Shown here: in pieces, positions 24,401 through 48,315 of the stretch | How the letters are laid out: the number at the start of each line of letters is the position of its first letter | Numbering within the stretch: the first letter of the stretch is position 1 | Source of the DNA: Rotaria macrura | Lineage: Eukaryota > Rotifera > Eurotatoria > Philodinida > Philodinidae | Direction of reading: 5' to 3' | Length of the DNA: 64,000 nt | Assembly: GCA_900239685.1 (NCBI GenBank) | Contig: OENT01000725.1 | Location: forward strand, 17,986 to 81,985 | Made by a program: the position numbers and the translations under genes | The notes under the pieces: generated by a model | What the model was told of the DNA's origin: nothing | Database searches by the model: none | Seen by the model: only the letters and a program-made list of their open reading frames with translations

Positions 24401-27400
24401 TTATTATGGATGAAAAGGACAAACAATAAAAAGTGGAGGGTAGTTAAATATCCGTCTTGTAATGCATCAATGAAGAGAACAGAAATTGTAAATGTCTAGT
24501 TCGAGCTAAATAGTCAATTCTATTGACAATACGGTAAGAATAGCTTTTGTCACTAAATTTTTCCGACATTTATTTCATACAATATACTTTATAACAAAAA
24601 TGTAATTGATATTAAATGAAAATATTTATTTACAAACATAAAATGCTGATCAATCGACGAGTCGTATCCATGCTCAAATCTATCTGTAACATTATGATTA
24701 TAATTGTCTTTCAGTTTAAACCGTGAACGAAGCGACTAAGTGTGCTCTTTCACAAATTGACTCTTTTCGTTCATCAGAATTAGATCATGTGTTATCACTA
24801 AATCGTACATGTTTGAGATTTGTAATTACTTTACTTTGGATATGCGTGTATACATTTCGTTCAATCTAAGTAGTGATAAGACATAACAAAAGTGTGCTAG
24901 TTTAACTATATATATAAATGCACTTCTGTCAATGCCCATGTAAGAATTTTCACTAGATTCTAACGTCATAGAAACTAGGATCTGAACAATGATTTATTTG
25001 AAAAGTAAATAATATAAAGAAAAAGAAAAACGATCATAACTACACATTTAAAACGTGCTATTTTCTTGCAAAATCTACGATGACGATGATTGTTTTAATG
25101 ATTACATGAGTTCTATCTTCACTTTCAATAATAGTTCCTTCATCATCTGACTTTTTAATGATATGAGACTAGAATGTCTTCATTCAGCCCTATTCGATAG
25201 GTTAAATTAAAAATTGGAAGAAATAAATACAGCATGAAGGTCAGTTAAGTATCGAAAAATCATTCTCTTGTTTAATCACAAGTGCCTTTTCAAGAGAATA
25301 TATGTTCAATGTAATACGTTGACTAAAATCAAGAACGTATGTCTATGCTGTCGGCCAAGATGCTGTGATAAGCCAAAAATGATACTATGCGTGATTCTTT
25401 TGGCATTGTTCTCTTGGTTATTCTGCAAGATTCATTGATGAAGTGATACTGGGGCTATCCGTGCATGTTCGAGACACTGAAACCTAGTGCACACGGTGTG
25501 TATTTTTACAATTTCCAACCTTTTTTCGTAAGAAAGATTTTCATTAGAAAAAGTTCCTTATTCTATCGAATTTTAACTATGGTTGTATTTTTTTTCCACA
25601 AAATTATCCTAATTATGTTTTGTCGAGTATAAGTATTTTTCAACCGGTTGATATTTTAAAATCCTTATTTTGTCATCAGCGTCAATACTTGAGTACGTTT
25701 TCTTTATTAGAAAAATGATAAATGAAGACAAACAACGAAGATATATTAAGAGTAAAATTCACTCATCACATACGATTCATACGAAGTAATTCGTTGAAAC
25801 ACAGACTGAATAACTTCCATGGTTATGATGCGGATAGATTGCTTTGGAAAGAAAAAGTCACACCTATAGAAAACTGTCAAACAAGATCATGAGGAATCTG
25901 AGTAGAAATTCACTTGTGAGAAATGGCAAGTATCAGAAAGCAAGATTAGGTGTTGAAAGAAATCAAAGCTATGATATTTTTTTCAAGTTGATGTTGAAAC
26001 TTTGTTTTCTGTGTATTATTCAATAGTATATCGATGAGAGATAGACAGTGATGCTTTAATCGTATTCTTCAAATTCATCCGTAATTATCGACTAGAATAT
26101 ATTCTCTCTTATTTCATACCTTGTTCAAAACCATATTCAACAGTCTTTCTTTTTAGTCTGAAGGATCGAAACGGGAGACCAACTTTTACGCACAGTCACT
26201 ATCATCAGTGTAGCATAATGTTCAATTGGTTGGACGCTGTAAATCCTTTGTTGTGTTAGCTTGAGTTGTATACTGTGCATATGGTTCGTGCTAATCTGTA
26301 AACATTACTCATCATAAGAAGTTTTAGAACTATGCATATACATTAGTAGAAATATAAGCATACTATTTATTTATTTCCAATCGCGTTGTGTATTTCTTTG
26401 CTTGTTTTGATCTTGTCTTAGCTAGAATATGATTGTCGTCAATTTGCATCGTGCTGGTCGATTTAATAGTTTTATTTGAAATTTATCTTGTGTATTTCAT
26501 TAGTAGCAATGAAGTTGAAGGATAATTATACGAACAACGCCTGCTTTAGAAATATAATTAATGAAATGTTCTTTTTTCTTTCAGTTTGACATAAATGATA
26601 TCAGAATATTTTCTTCGTTCTAATTCAAACTGAATTTCGAAAGCCAAAAGATCACATAAGATTTTGATTAAAAATATAGATCCAATAAGTTCGACAAAAG
26701 GAACTTTAAAATACACGCAAGCATGCTTATTTTGAGCAAATTGATACTGTATCACGAATTGTTTGTTTTGATCGGCGGATGAACCAGCCTGTCAGGCTTT
26801 TCTTCGTAACTGTACAATACAAATCTTTTCAATTGTGTCTACATAACAGAATCGATACAATAAAATGTTCGAAGTTTCTGAAATTTCTCTAGTTGCTGAT
26901 GCATTTATCTAAAGGAGCAAACAAGTACTCCTGAATCATTCAGATCCGAAAAATCTGGATGTTGAAGATTGTTGCCTATTTCTCCTAAGAATATCAACAA
27001 TGTCAAGATGTATGTACTTTTAAAATTGACTGTTATTTTTTCTATGTTACTTAAATCAGCGCATAAAGTGAATTCTGTTGTACTACGTACCGTGTACACC
27101 GGTGGATTCTTGATATATTTTCTGTTATTGACACACACTAGAAATGTTCTCTTATGATGCGTCGTGTCGATGACCATACATGTTACCAATCAAAGTGAAC
27201 CTGTTCTTCTTCTCAGGTCAATCTAGATATTGGATGAGAGCCTAGTGACAACGTTCATCATTGACAAGAAAGATTTGAATGAAGTAATTACACAGATATT
27301 CAACGATGACTTATTCATCTTGAGCTGCTATTTGTCCTTTAAGGACTCAAAATAAATTTATAACTCATTTTCGTTGAATGACTTCTAAGAAAATTCTACT

Positions 27401-27881
27401 TTTCTTAATCGAAATAAGAAACGATTTATTCTGCACCGTTAGGGAATATCTAACACACTAATGTAATTTAGCTTTCGTCCAAGGTAAAAAGTTTGTTTTT
27501 TCTTCATCGATAAATTGTGACATAGTTCTGACATTATAAAAGAGAAAAACGTTTAGAAGAGTTCTTTTAAAGATCCGAACATTCATCCTTTGCTATTTAG
27601 ACTTAACTACGACGAAAAATAAGTTTACTTGAGCAAACAATACAGACTACACAGAGAGAACTCAATCTCTGATTCTCTTTGAATCATTTTTAGCTTTTTC
27701 TCCTATGTAAACAAATGCTACTCAATATTAAGAAAATTAATCTTCGAATAAACATACATTTATGCCAAAAAAGAACGACGAGAAAGGCAAATATTCTTCT
27801 CTTCACGAACTTTATTGTGTGGGCTGAGTGCAAAATAAAAAGGCAACAATCTAAAGAAAAATATCAATCGCACTAAGCAGT
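21448..27881. other. Gene-poor region, 6.4 kb
   Basis: No open frame longer than 94 codons, and none with protein-like composition. I saw no tRNA, rRNA, terminal repeats or tandem array by eye. A less A/T-rich patch lies at about 25330-25500. The region separates the TMEM272-like gene from the ADP-ribosyltransferase gene and could hold distal regulatory DNA, an unrecognised RNA, or decayed sequence. Confidence 0.5.
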
Positions 27882-29992
27882 ATGTCGTCTAAAAACGTAA
27901 CTGCTAACAACAACGACGATGATTTTATTATCTTTTGGATTGAAGAAAATGATGTCGCCGCAGAACATTCGGTCAGCACAAGGTTTGGTCATGCGACACA
28001 TAATATTCAAGTATTCGATGACGTCGACAAATGTATTGATTGTATTAAGATTGCCAAGAAAGAAAGTATCTTTCTTGTCGTTTCGGAATTATCGACTCAT
28101 AGGCTTGTTAATCAATTTCATGACTTACATCAAATTCACTCGGTCTATATCATGTCTTCGAATAAATCATCGTCATCGTCATCATCATCATCGTCATCAT
28201 CAGACAATGATGCGAATGATGATGATGATGATGAGTATCCAATAATACATAAAAAAGTGCGAGGTCACTTTTCGGATGTTCTTTCGCTCTTCGAACATCT
28301 CACACAGGATCTTCGAGTAGCAGAAGCAACGATTACACCAATAAGCATTATAAATCCTAGTTCGATATCATTTGAAAATATGAATATTCATAGTTGCTCT
28401 TTCATTTTTTCACATTTACTCAAAGAAACTATACTCGAATTTCATGACACTGGTCAATCACAACAACAATTCATTGAATTTTGTCAAACAAACTATGCTA
28501 ACAACGATGGTGAATTGAAGATAATCAATAAAATCGATCATGATTATCAAAAACATTCACCTCTGTGGTGGTATACAAGAGAGTGCTTCCTTTACAAAAT
28601 GCTCAATAGAGCACTCCGAATGCAAGATATTAACTCTTTATTGCAAATGAGATTTTTTATTCGAGATTTACACCATCAAATCGAGCAGATTCATTCGAAT
28701 GCATCATCAAATAATGCATCATATGTTTTTTATCGAGGTCAAGGGTAAGTATTGCCTAGTCATGAATATTGTTTGCCCATTTTTTTCTTATTTTCTATAG
28801 ATTGTTTAATGATGAATTCGAAATATTAAAAACAAATATTAATGGTATTTTATCTTTTAATAATTTCATCATTGCCACTAGTAATCGCGATATTGCTCTT
28901 CACTTTGCTCAACATTCACTTGATAAAGATAATATTGTTCCTGTTATTTTCGAAATTCATAGTAATAAATGTGTTCGATCGGCACCATATGCATCATTAC
29001 ATGGAATCGGCTATTTTCCGACTGAAACTGAAGTTCTCTTCTCGTTACATTCGATCTTTCACATTCAAACAATTGAATACATGAAAAATCGTATTTGGAA
29101 TATTAAATTAGCAGTGATCAACGATGAAAATCCTCATTTACGTTCGTTAATTGATTTCATACACAGTGAAATTCCAGGTACGAATGCTATGCATTGTCTT
29201 GGAGCTTTTCTATTGAAAGTACATCAATGTATGAAAGCTAAATATATTTTCGAATGTATTCTTAATGATATGACGCCAAAAAGTAAAATGGAACTTGCTC
29301 ATATTGAATCATGTCTTGGAAACATATATGATGAAACCAATGATTGGAAACAATCATTTAAACATTATCAAAATTCGCTCGATCTAAAATTAACATTGCT
29401 AAAAGACGATGATCCACAATTGGCTTCGGCTCATGTTAATCTTGGTTGTCTATTAGAAAAATTGGATGAATTCGATTTAGCCATGAAACAATATCGATGT
29501 GCACTCGATATTGAACTGAAAGCTCAAAATTCCAATCAACAACAAATGGCGATGTGTTATATGAGCATCGGTGATCTACTTCGACGACTAAATCATTTCG
29601 ACGAAGCACGTCAAAACCTTAAGAATGCTTTAAATATTCAACGTGACATTCTTCCATTTACTCATCCTGATTTAACTAAGATACGTAGACATTTATACGA
29701 AGTTTGTTATTCAATGGAAGATTATCATACAGCGCTCGAACAAGCCAAAGTATTATTACGCATAGCCCAAAAATCTTATCCGGCCAATCATTTTAATGTT
29801 GCCATTGCTCATAAAAATATTGCAGCTACGTTAGATAAACTCGAACGATACCCAGAAGCACTTGAAGAAGCTGAAAGAGCATTAAGAGTTGGTCAACATA
29901 CTTACCCATTAGATCATCCTGAAATGAGTCAGATTGAAAGTTTAGTAGAGATCATACGCTGGAAAAATGCTCAACTTTTTGATACTCAGTAG
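27882..29992 (+). CDS. Arginine-type ADP-ribosyltransferase with C-terminal TPR repeats
   Basis: Two exons (27882-28744, 28801-29992; intron 56 bp) encode about 684 residues. Residues 1-150 form a Rossmann-like module (FIIFWIEENDVA, VFDDVDKCIDCI, IFLVVSELSTH, KVRGHFSDVLSLF) interrupted by a Ser run then an Asp run from trinucleotide repeats. An ADP-ribosyltransferase fold follows, with the R-S-E triad of the arginine-specific (ARTC) class: YVFYRGQG (Arg, ending at the intron), LSFNNFIIATS (Ser), and PTETEVLF with an E-x-E motif. From about residue 440 there are five or so kinesin-light-chain-like TPRs (ASAHVNLGCLLEKLDEFDLA, AMCYMSIGDLLRRLNHFDEA, AIAHKNIAATLDKLERYPEA). Such ART-TPR fusions are abundant in bdelloid rotifers. 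The target is unknown. With all triad residues present, I infer an active enzyme that modifies protein partners brought by the TPRs. Confidence 0.88.
28168..28233 (+). repeat. Trinucleotide repeats TCA/TCG and GAT coding Ser and Asp runs
   Basis: Within the ADP-ribosyltransferase gene a TCA/TCG tract (about 12 serines) is followed by a GAT tract (aspartates). It forms an in-frame flexible acidic linker, and its length is likely variable. Confidence 0.85.
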
Positions 29993-32198
29993 TAAAACAT
30001 TGTTAGGAATTTGATTCGAAAAATAAAATCAATCTGACTGTTATATGCGGATCAATCAAGAGTTCAATGCTTCAGTATGTTTTCCAAGAACAATGATCGG
30101 AAACTGCGTCATTTGAAAGGTTATTTAATAAAGTGTGCGAAAAAGCAATAAATGAGATAGCAATGGTAGTCGAAGTAAAATAAAGCGAGAGATGACAAAC
30201 TTCCTGTTGTGATTTATTTCTCTCACCATCCATTAACTTTCATGTTAAAGGAATTTCTTTTGTCTTTCTAATACTTTACTTGTATCTTAGTAGAGTTGAA
30301 AGTAACCATAGGAAATCAGTACGCTCGTCGTTTAAGTTCATAATCATCAATGAATGATCACAGAATTACATTATTAAATGATATCGAGGTTCAGATCAGA
30401 ACACAAATTATGTTCCGAAATTGTTTCTACAGGGATTGTCGTATTTACACCTGAATCATTCAAATAACATCTGATACGATGGCATTGCATATAAGGATAA
30501 TAAAAAAAAAAGATCATTGTTTTTATGCATATTCCGGTGAAACCGAACTGTGGGCAATTTTTCTTGGTTTTCATCATGCACGAAATCAAACATCAATTTG
30601 AATCAGTATTTGTTGTTCATAATTGATTTCTAGCAACAATCATGATTGCCTCATTCGATTGAAAAGCTATAGTACTTTCGGAGTTTCAACTACTTGTCTA
30701 GAATAAATTAGCATCCCTACTTTTTGCAAAGTATGTTTATGTTTGCTTTTGTTTAATTCAATCGTCGATGATGGTTGCTTTTTGTAGCGTATTGATTCAA
30801 TCGATTCAACATGAATAAATCATAAATCGGATTCCTTAATTTTTTCATGAAGAACGATTAAATAATTATGTCAAATACTTTTGCAATAGTCTATAAATTG
30901 ATTAATATACAAGAAAAGTAGATTCTATATTCGAAAAATGTTGTCATACACTTTAGTTGTACACAAGAAAAAAATAATCAATCGTACATGAACAATATCA
31001 TGTACTCTATATTCATGGATTGTATCTGAACTGCTTGAAACCAATGATATTATTTGAAATGAATTTCATAGTCGTTCTTTTTGATTTTATCATTATTGCT
31101 TTTCTCTGTAGTCAGCCTTATCCTTGACGACTATTTCTTATTGATGATGTTTTCCATTGAATCGTAGTTGACACGATGAGATCCGATACGTCGGCATAAG
31201 CATTTATCTATTTGTAAATTTGCTCTCTTGATATTCCTACTTATCGACGATTTAAACGAAGCCAATCGTGTTGAATCAGTAAGAAAACATAATAGAGAAT
31301 AATCTTCTAAATTGATGACATCTTACGTTAAATTTATCATTAGAATTGTCAAATCTTATCCATGAACATAACTTTCCAATGCAAAATTGAGGGCTGCTTT
31401 ATGTAGCTAATGAAATGAAATTCTTTTAATATTTCAAATAAATGGCAGGAAATCAGGCTTGACTAAAAAAAACTATCTCATTTGACACTTATCACAGTGT
31501 GCTCCGACAGAGTACTTCCTGGTAATGATCATGAACGTTTTTTATTTTACACATATTGTTTTAAAGGAAGTATTTAAAAGCAATTTTGAATGGAGTCGAT
31601 GGAGTCAAATCATTTAGATATTCAATTCTATTCATTGATTGAATATACACACTGTATTTCGATTTTTTTCTGGATGAGTAGAAACCTGAAATATGCCAAT
31701 TGATACCCTTGTTTTTGGTTTTTTTTTATTTTAAAAACAAAACGTGAACAAATTCTCTAGTAATTGTTCACTCATATTTGGACGTATGTGCCTATTAAAA
31801 TAGATAGTGTGCACAAATGTATCCTAGTAGAAAACAATGAATAGAAAAAATATACTCAAGAACCGGACGTAAAATCGACGAAAGTAGTGATAGCGATCAC
31901 AAAACATTAGCACGAAAGATACATATAAGGAACAAACAAAGAACTTAATAGAAATTGAGACAAAGAAGACGGATACGAAATGAAAAGGAAAGAAATCGTA
32001 TTAGTTAGTAAACAATGAGCATTCACTTTGACGAGATAAAACATGACTAAATCTGACAAAAAATTTAGAGAACAAAAAAAAGTATTTATCATAAATGTGA
32101 AAACAATTAGTAGATTCTATATAATTTATAACAATAAATAAATAAAGAAAAGAAAAGCGTTGCTAGTTTAGAGTTGTTTTGAATATTTAAAGGATATT
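29993..32198. other. Intergenic, 2.2 kb between convergent genes
   Basis: 3' flanks of the ADP-ribosyltransferase and NBEAL genes, which converge here. No gene, RNA or repeat element recognised. Confidence 0.5.
30022..30027 (+). terminator. Poly(A) signal of the ADP-ribosyltransferase gene
   Basis: AATAAA 30 nt after the stop codon. Canonical, but A/T richness makes chance matches common. Confidence 0.5.
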
Positions 32199-43096
<10,898 letters not shown>

Positions 43097-44203
43097 CTAA
43101 AAAGTAAATATGATCTATTTTGTTTTAGTCATTGATATAAAAAAACAAGAACTATCGAGAGAATCATTTCAAAATTTAGTATTATTTTAACAAGTTGACC
43201 AATAGCAAATGACGATTATCTTTCAGTTCACCAAACAATTAATGATCCATGCATAATTTTTGTACTGTTTACACACATGATCGTAATATTGTGATTTGTA
43301 ATAGCTCTTCTCAATAATATAAACAATTCATTTCTATGATCGTTTCTAAGCCGACATTTTCTATAATGTGTCACGTATACTATTTGACTTCTCGATTATT
43401 TATTGACTTTGTTCTTACTATTCGATGGTCTTGTGCTTGAATTTCTTTCTTTTTCATGGCATTCACATCAAATGATTAGATATAAATTACAACCACATGG
43501 ATCGGCATATGTTGTGACATAAGAAAAGTGCTTGAGAATTTACGATGACGTTGATGTCATGACGCCAAAACTACTAGGTGACATCTAAAAGAACAAGAAT
43601 GTTCTTTGCCCTATCTGCTAAAGATGTTGTATTTCAAACAAACCAAAAAAAACAAAGAATATTCATTCACATATATATGAGAGCAAGAGAAAAGCAATTA
43701 AGTACCGGAAGAAGAACAAGCAACAAACATAAATGCTACACAGTTCATATTATTTGCATTCTCAGCTATCAGTAGTAGAAAAAAAGATGCACAAATAATA
43801 GTATGTTTTTTTTTTGTTAATAGAAGAGATTCTGGAATGAATAATATTCAATATTGTTCTAAGGTGATAGTATATAAAAGTAGAAATCAACATGAAGGCA
43901 AAAGAAAATATCTGCATGTGTTATTATGTGAAGAATTTCAATGCACAAAATAAGTAATAGATGACCTGTATCACAGAATGACACACACATGTATGTATTA
44001 ATTGTTTTACGACCGTTGAACATTGATGTTTGTTGTTGTTATTATTCTTATTAAGAAAAGAACAAAGAGTAATAAGCAATAAGTATGCGTCACATGCGAT
44101 GATGAATTATATATTGGATCATAGTAACGTGCAGAAGAATCTTCTAAATGGAAATGAGATGAGAAATCGAAAATGTTGTTTTTTCACATAACAATATAAC
44201 AAA

Positions 44204-44704
44204 TTAAATCTTTTTACTTTTTATTCGATATGAACTGAATACTCCAGTAGATCCTTTGATACAGGTATAAACTATTTTATCAAGAGTATCATTGAGAATG
44301 GTATGATGCATATGAATTAGAATAATTGATGCATTACAAATCTCAATTTGAATACTCTCTCTTTTTGGAAGACATCGATCAGTAGCATCATCGAACATTA
44401 TCAGTATGCCCGATGGTTTAACTACATCTGTTCGTACTGATAAATATATATTGTGGAACTCCGATGATGATAATGGCAGCATTGATGATATCTGCGATAT
44501 TTCACAACGAACTGTAATGTTTTCTGTTGATAAGCCAACATTTGGATGAACAGTTAACTTTAGAGTTGGATGTTCATTTGTTAGAAGAATCGATGGATGA
44601 GCTTTTGATAAAACCAATTCGATGAAAGTTATTATAAGATAAACTAAATATAAATACAGAACAAAGATGATAGAAAAAAAAATATACATATATATATATT
44701 GCAA
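44204..44704 (-). CDS. Possible secreted or Ig-like protein fragment
   Basis: An open frame of up to 166 residues. The first ~33 residues are strongly hydrophobic (FFSIIFVLYLYLVYLIITF) and then end in SKAHPS, like a signal peptide, although part of that sequence (TTTATATTTAG) also looks like a splice acceptor. The rest has four Cys (VRCEIS, DRCLPK, EICNAS, VYTCIK) and alternating beta-strand-like text, with N-x-S/T sites (ENITVRC, CNASII, LNDTLD). The pattern suggests an extracellular beta-sandwich domain. No family recognised. It may be one exon of a larger gene that includes the piece at 47045-47122. The frame could also continue by splicing at GTAAAAAG near its end. Confidence 0.4.
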   Translation of the reverse strand: MQYIYMYIFFSIIFVLYLYLVYLIITFIELVLSKAHPSILLTNEHPTLKLTVHPNVGLSTENITVRCEISQISSMLPLSSSEFHNIYLSVRTDVVKPSGILIMFDDATDRCLPKRESIQIEICNASIILIHMHHTILNDTLDKIVYTCIKGSTGVFSSYRIKSKKI

Positions 44705-45487
44705 TTATGAACAGATATGAAGTCAAAGTCAGCATGGGTCGTATTCAAAATTCGACATGAAGAATAATATATGATAATTTTATTTCTAAATTACGAATAT
44801 TTACGTTAGTTATTAATCGTATGATTACTAGTAGCGTTGATCAAATTTTACTCCAATAAGAAAGAAACAAATCAGAATTATGTTTCCAGAGACATGGCTA
44901 ATTAAAAAACATGTTCGTATTCGTCACGAAACATTAAAAATTTATATCAATACTTTCACTTCATGCCTTTCTGTTCATAGGTCATATATTGGCATAACCT
45001 TTATTCTCATGATTATATATGAATACTCTCAATAGAACAAAAACTTCTAATCAAACTTTTCAATCAATAATAAGTTCCAATCATCGTAACATGAAATCTA
45101 CGAAAGAAAAAACAACAATGCATATTCTTACTCGACTTATAATTGATCATGCTTTAAATGATCAAAGAATATTGTGTTTTTTTCATCTTATACGTATTCT
45201 TTTCAAATAAATCGTTACACAGTGAAAAATAGTATGTCTCACTGCCATCGATTTCACAAAATAAGTAAATGAACGAGAGAAAAACAAATACGCATATTTT
45301 CATATGATATAACATATTCATGTCTACGTGTCATTCTACTTTATTATTATTCACAATAGGAATTAAATATGTTTATCTTAAGGCTTTTCTCTTGAGAATT
45401 CGATACAACGATGAAACGATTAATCTCAAATTAAGAATTTCTTGTGTTAGTATTTTAAAGAAAAGAACATAAGAATCTCTACTTACC

Positions 45488-45574
45488 ATGGAAGAGATGT
45501 AGTAGCAACGGTGATGCCATTTTCGTCGGTAATGGCGTTTGCCACGTTCTATTAATAATGAACGATTAATCTTC
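45488..45574 (-). other. Possible internal exon of unknown gene
   Basis: On the minus strand a long pyrimidine tract ending in CAG precedes an 87-nt open segment followed by ATG|GTAAGT, a near-ideal donor. Only one frame is open (KINRSLLIERGKRHYRRKW), giving a very basic peptide. It could be coding or part of an untranslated transcript. Confidence 0.3.
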
Positions 45575-45737
45575 TGAAGAGAGAGAGAGAGACACCAACA
45601 AATAAAAAGTATAACTTCTCCATTTTGTCTCTGACATTTATGTAAATGATTTGTCTGATTGTATGGATGTATTATGTACATTCACACATATCATTAAAAA
45701 ATCAGTACATGCTGACTGACTCCTTAACATACTCACA

Positions 45738-45762
45738 ATATATATATATATATATATATATA
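45738..45762. repeat. AT dinucleotide microsatellite
   Basis: Uninterrupted TA/AT run, followed 18 bp later by a C6 run. Confidence 0.85.
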
Positions 45763-47044
45763 GATTTTTCCGTATAGATACCCCCCTGTTCTACTTTCTA
45801 GTATATATATATTTACTATATGTGAAACCTTTGAAAAATGAATGTATATATTTTCTATTGAATAATGGAGAAGAATAATGAATGTTCAAGTTTAACCATG
45901 CGATGGAGCAGAAGAAAACGATGAGATGTGCTTTGAACAGGCGCATATGCACATTAGACAATTTACGAATAAGTACAGATTACATAAGACTATTTTCTTC
46001 CTCTGCATGTATACGTATTATACTTCTTTCACACTTATATCCCGTCTTCAAAATGTTAACTAATGCAATAATCAAGTGGGGGAGGGAGCTTTTGTGAAGG
46101 GCAAAGGAGCAGCACATCAAATTGAACGAAAAAAAGCGGCAGTAAGACAGAGAAAGAGAGAAAGAGGAGCAACGATAAACGAATGAAAGAAGAGTGGGAC
46201 AGTGGCAGACGATTGAATGATTAAAAGAAGAAATAGACGATATTTTGCTAAAGAGTAGTAGAGTATTATTTTTGTGTGGGTTCGTACTGTTATGTGTTAT
46301 ACTCGATAAATAAGTGTATAAATTGGCTTCTAAGCAACCGTCGCTGAGATATGTTCAATAGACAACTATAACTATGAGAACCAAAAATATGAGGGGGATA
46401 GAGAGGGAAAGTGTAAATAACATACATGAATTTGTAGAAGGTTAATCAATGACAACTAAACAAACGTATGTTAATGGAGCCACACAAGTCACAAATGAGT
46501 GACATTTACCATATGAAGAAGTATTTTCTAGATCAATTTAGATGCATGCATATATATATATATATGTACATATATGAGACAACAGAAAAGAGAAAAGATT
46601 AATGATTATTTACGTTAGAAAATTTAGAGGCATGACAGGTTTTTGCAACAATTTGAATCATAAATATCTGCATTACGAAAAGTATATAACAATATTTATA
46701 TGCAAATCGATCACTTAGCATAAATATTAATTTGTTTATTTATCTTTGTATATGGTTGCGCTTATGTGTTTTCTTTTTTATCTTCTTAAATCACTATCAA
46801 AATATTCTCAAAAGACAACTGGTGTCAAAAAAATAGACAGTGAGAATACCTAGATAACGATCTAATTGTGATATGATTAACAAAAAATACTTATTATCTG
46901 TTTGATACGATCGATCAACTAGTGACACAACGTGCAAACAATAACCGCCTTATCCACATTTGATAAACGCAAACGCAGCACAATGGAAGGAAACAAAAGT
47001 GACCAGTACATCTTCATAGGTTGGTGAAAAAAATGACCAATTAA

Positions 47045-47122
47045 AAATTTACTTACAACCACCGCATTGATTCTGTCCATATATGTACAAGATGCGTGTT
47101 CCATTCACACGTGGTAATCGTC
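47045..47122 (-). other. Possible internal exon, TIG-like text
   Basis: On the minus strand AATTAAG precedes an open segment reading GRLPRVNGTRILYIYGQNQ then CGG, and a GTAAGT donor follows. G-T-x-I/L-x-I-Y-G-x-N is reminiscent of a TIG/IPT strand of extracellular receptors. It is too short for assignment. It may belong with the 44204-44704 frame. Confidence 0.3.
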
Positions 47123-48294
47123 CATCTTAATTAGCCAATACTGAACTAGAATTAACAAACGATGCAAACATAGTTTTTGTTAAAGAAATACATCGAAAGA
47201 AGGAAAACATCCAATTCTCAATCTAAATAAGACAATCTATGATTTGGGTCAAGAAAAAATGTCAGTATTCGTCTTTCACATCGAATATCCATATGTTATT
47301 TGATTTCATTCTCCCTCAATCATGATTCAATCCTAACAAAACATTTATTTATTAATCTCGAAACCAACAGTTTTCATCTTGACGACTTTCTCATATTGTT
47401 TCTCAAAATTTCATCCAATAAATATTCTACTAGTTTATACTTCGAATCGACAAGAAAATACGTGAAGCATGTTTTTATTTTTAAATCAGACAGAAAAACT
47501 ACTTCATCTCAAGCATACTTCCTCAAATGTACATATTGCTGCATCAGCTGTAATTCGTGTCAGTGCGCTCAAATAAATACTAATGTTATGCTTCCACTGT
47601 TTTTGTATGATTGCTGCAAGCATTTTTCGTTAAACATTCGAAATAACATAGAAATCACGAAGTGTCAGTTATGAATCATTTATAAAAAGTGTTGTTTCAT
47701 TCTTTTTCTATCATTGAGATATGATCAATGTGAAACAAAACATAACACATAGCTGCATGTTTTGCTATTTTCAATACAATTTACAAAATGATTTCTACTA
47801 TATGATATCAGTTAAAACAAACAGAAACAGACAAGCATGATCAATGTAAATGTCTCATTGGTTGGAAACATTAACCGATTAGAATGAAAAGTAAATGCCG
47901 CTGTTTAGAGTTGCAGTTCAGAAGAAAAATCTTCTAGCATGAATTAAAAAAACTCGAAAATAATAACAAAATCTTACTATAAATCATTGTTCATTTCATG
48001 AGCATAAGGTTCACTCACTCACACAGCTGATGGAACCAGCAATGACTCATTGATTCATGCTATTTTCTTCTTTTAACATACCATTGACATTTTCTTATCT
48101 TGCATTTTGTTTCATGTAATGCTTAGTGTTCTATTTCGTAGATTCTTTACGATCCTATTAAATGAACCAAAAATAAAAACGGTATAGACAATCATCTTTG
48201 ATAGTACATTCATTGTAATTCAGCTCACGTTGATAGTGGCGGACGTTCGCATACATTTTTCTTTTGGATTTCTTCTTCCGAAGAATGTTCGATG

Positions 48295-48315
48295 TATATA
48301 TATATATATATATAT
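48295..48315. repeat. AT dinucleotide microsatellite
   Basis: Uninterrupted TA run, upstream of the FYVE gene. Confidence 0.8.

Noticed and set aside
25420-25490. Possible C/D-box RNA (TTGATGA ... CTGA) in a less A/T-rich patch
   Set aside because: The C box is imperfect, there is no terminal stem, and such short motifs are expected by chance.
26905-30589. Shared CCTGAATCATTCA at about 26930 and 30455
   Set aside because: The match is 13 bp with unrelated flanks, so it is not evidence of a mobile element.
47300-47674. Plus-strand 124-codon frame with clustered Cys (CTYCCISCNSCQC)
   Set aside because: Composition is that of translated A/T-rich DNA, Cys spacing fits no zinc-binding motif I know, and there is no supporting context.
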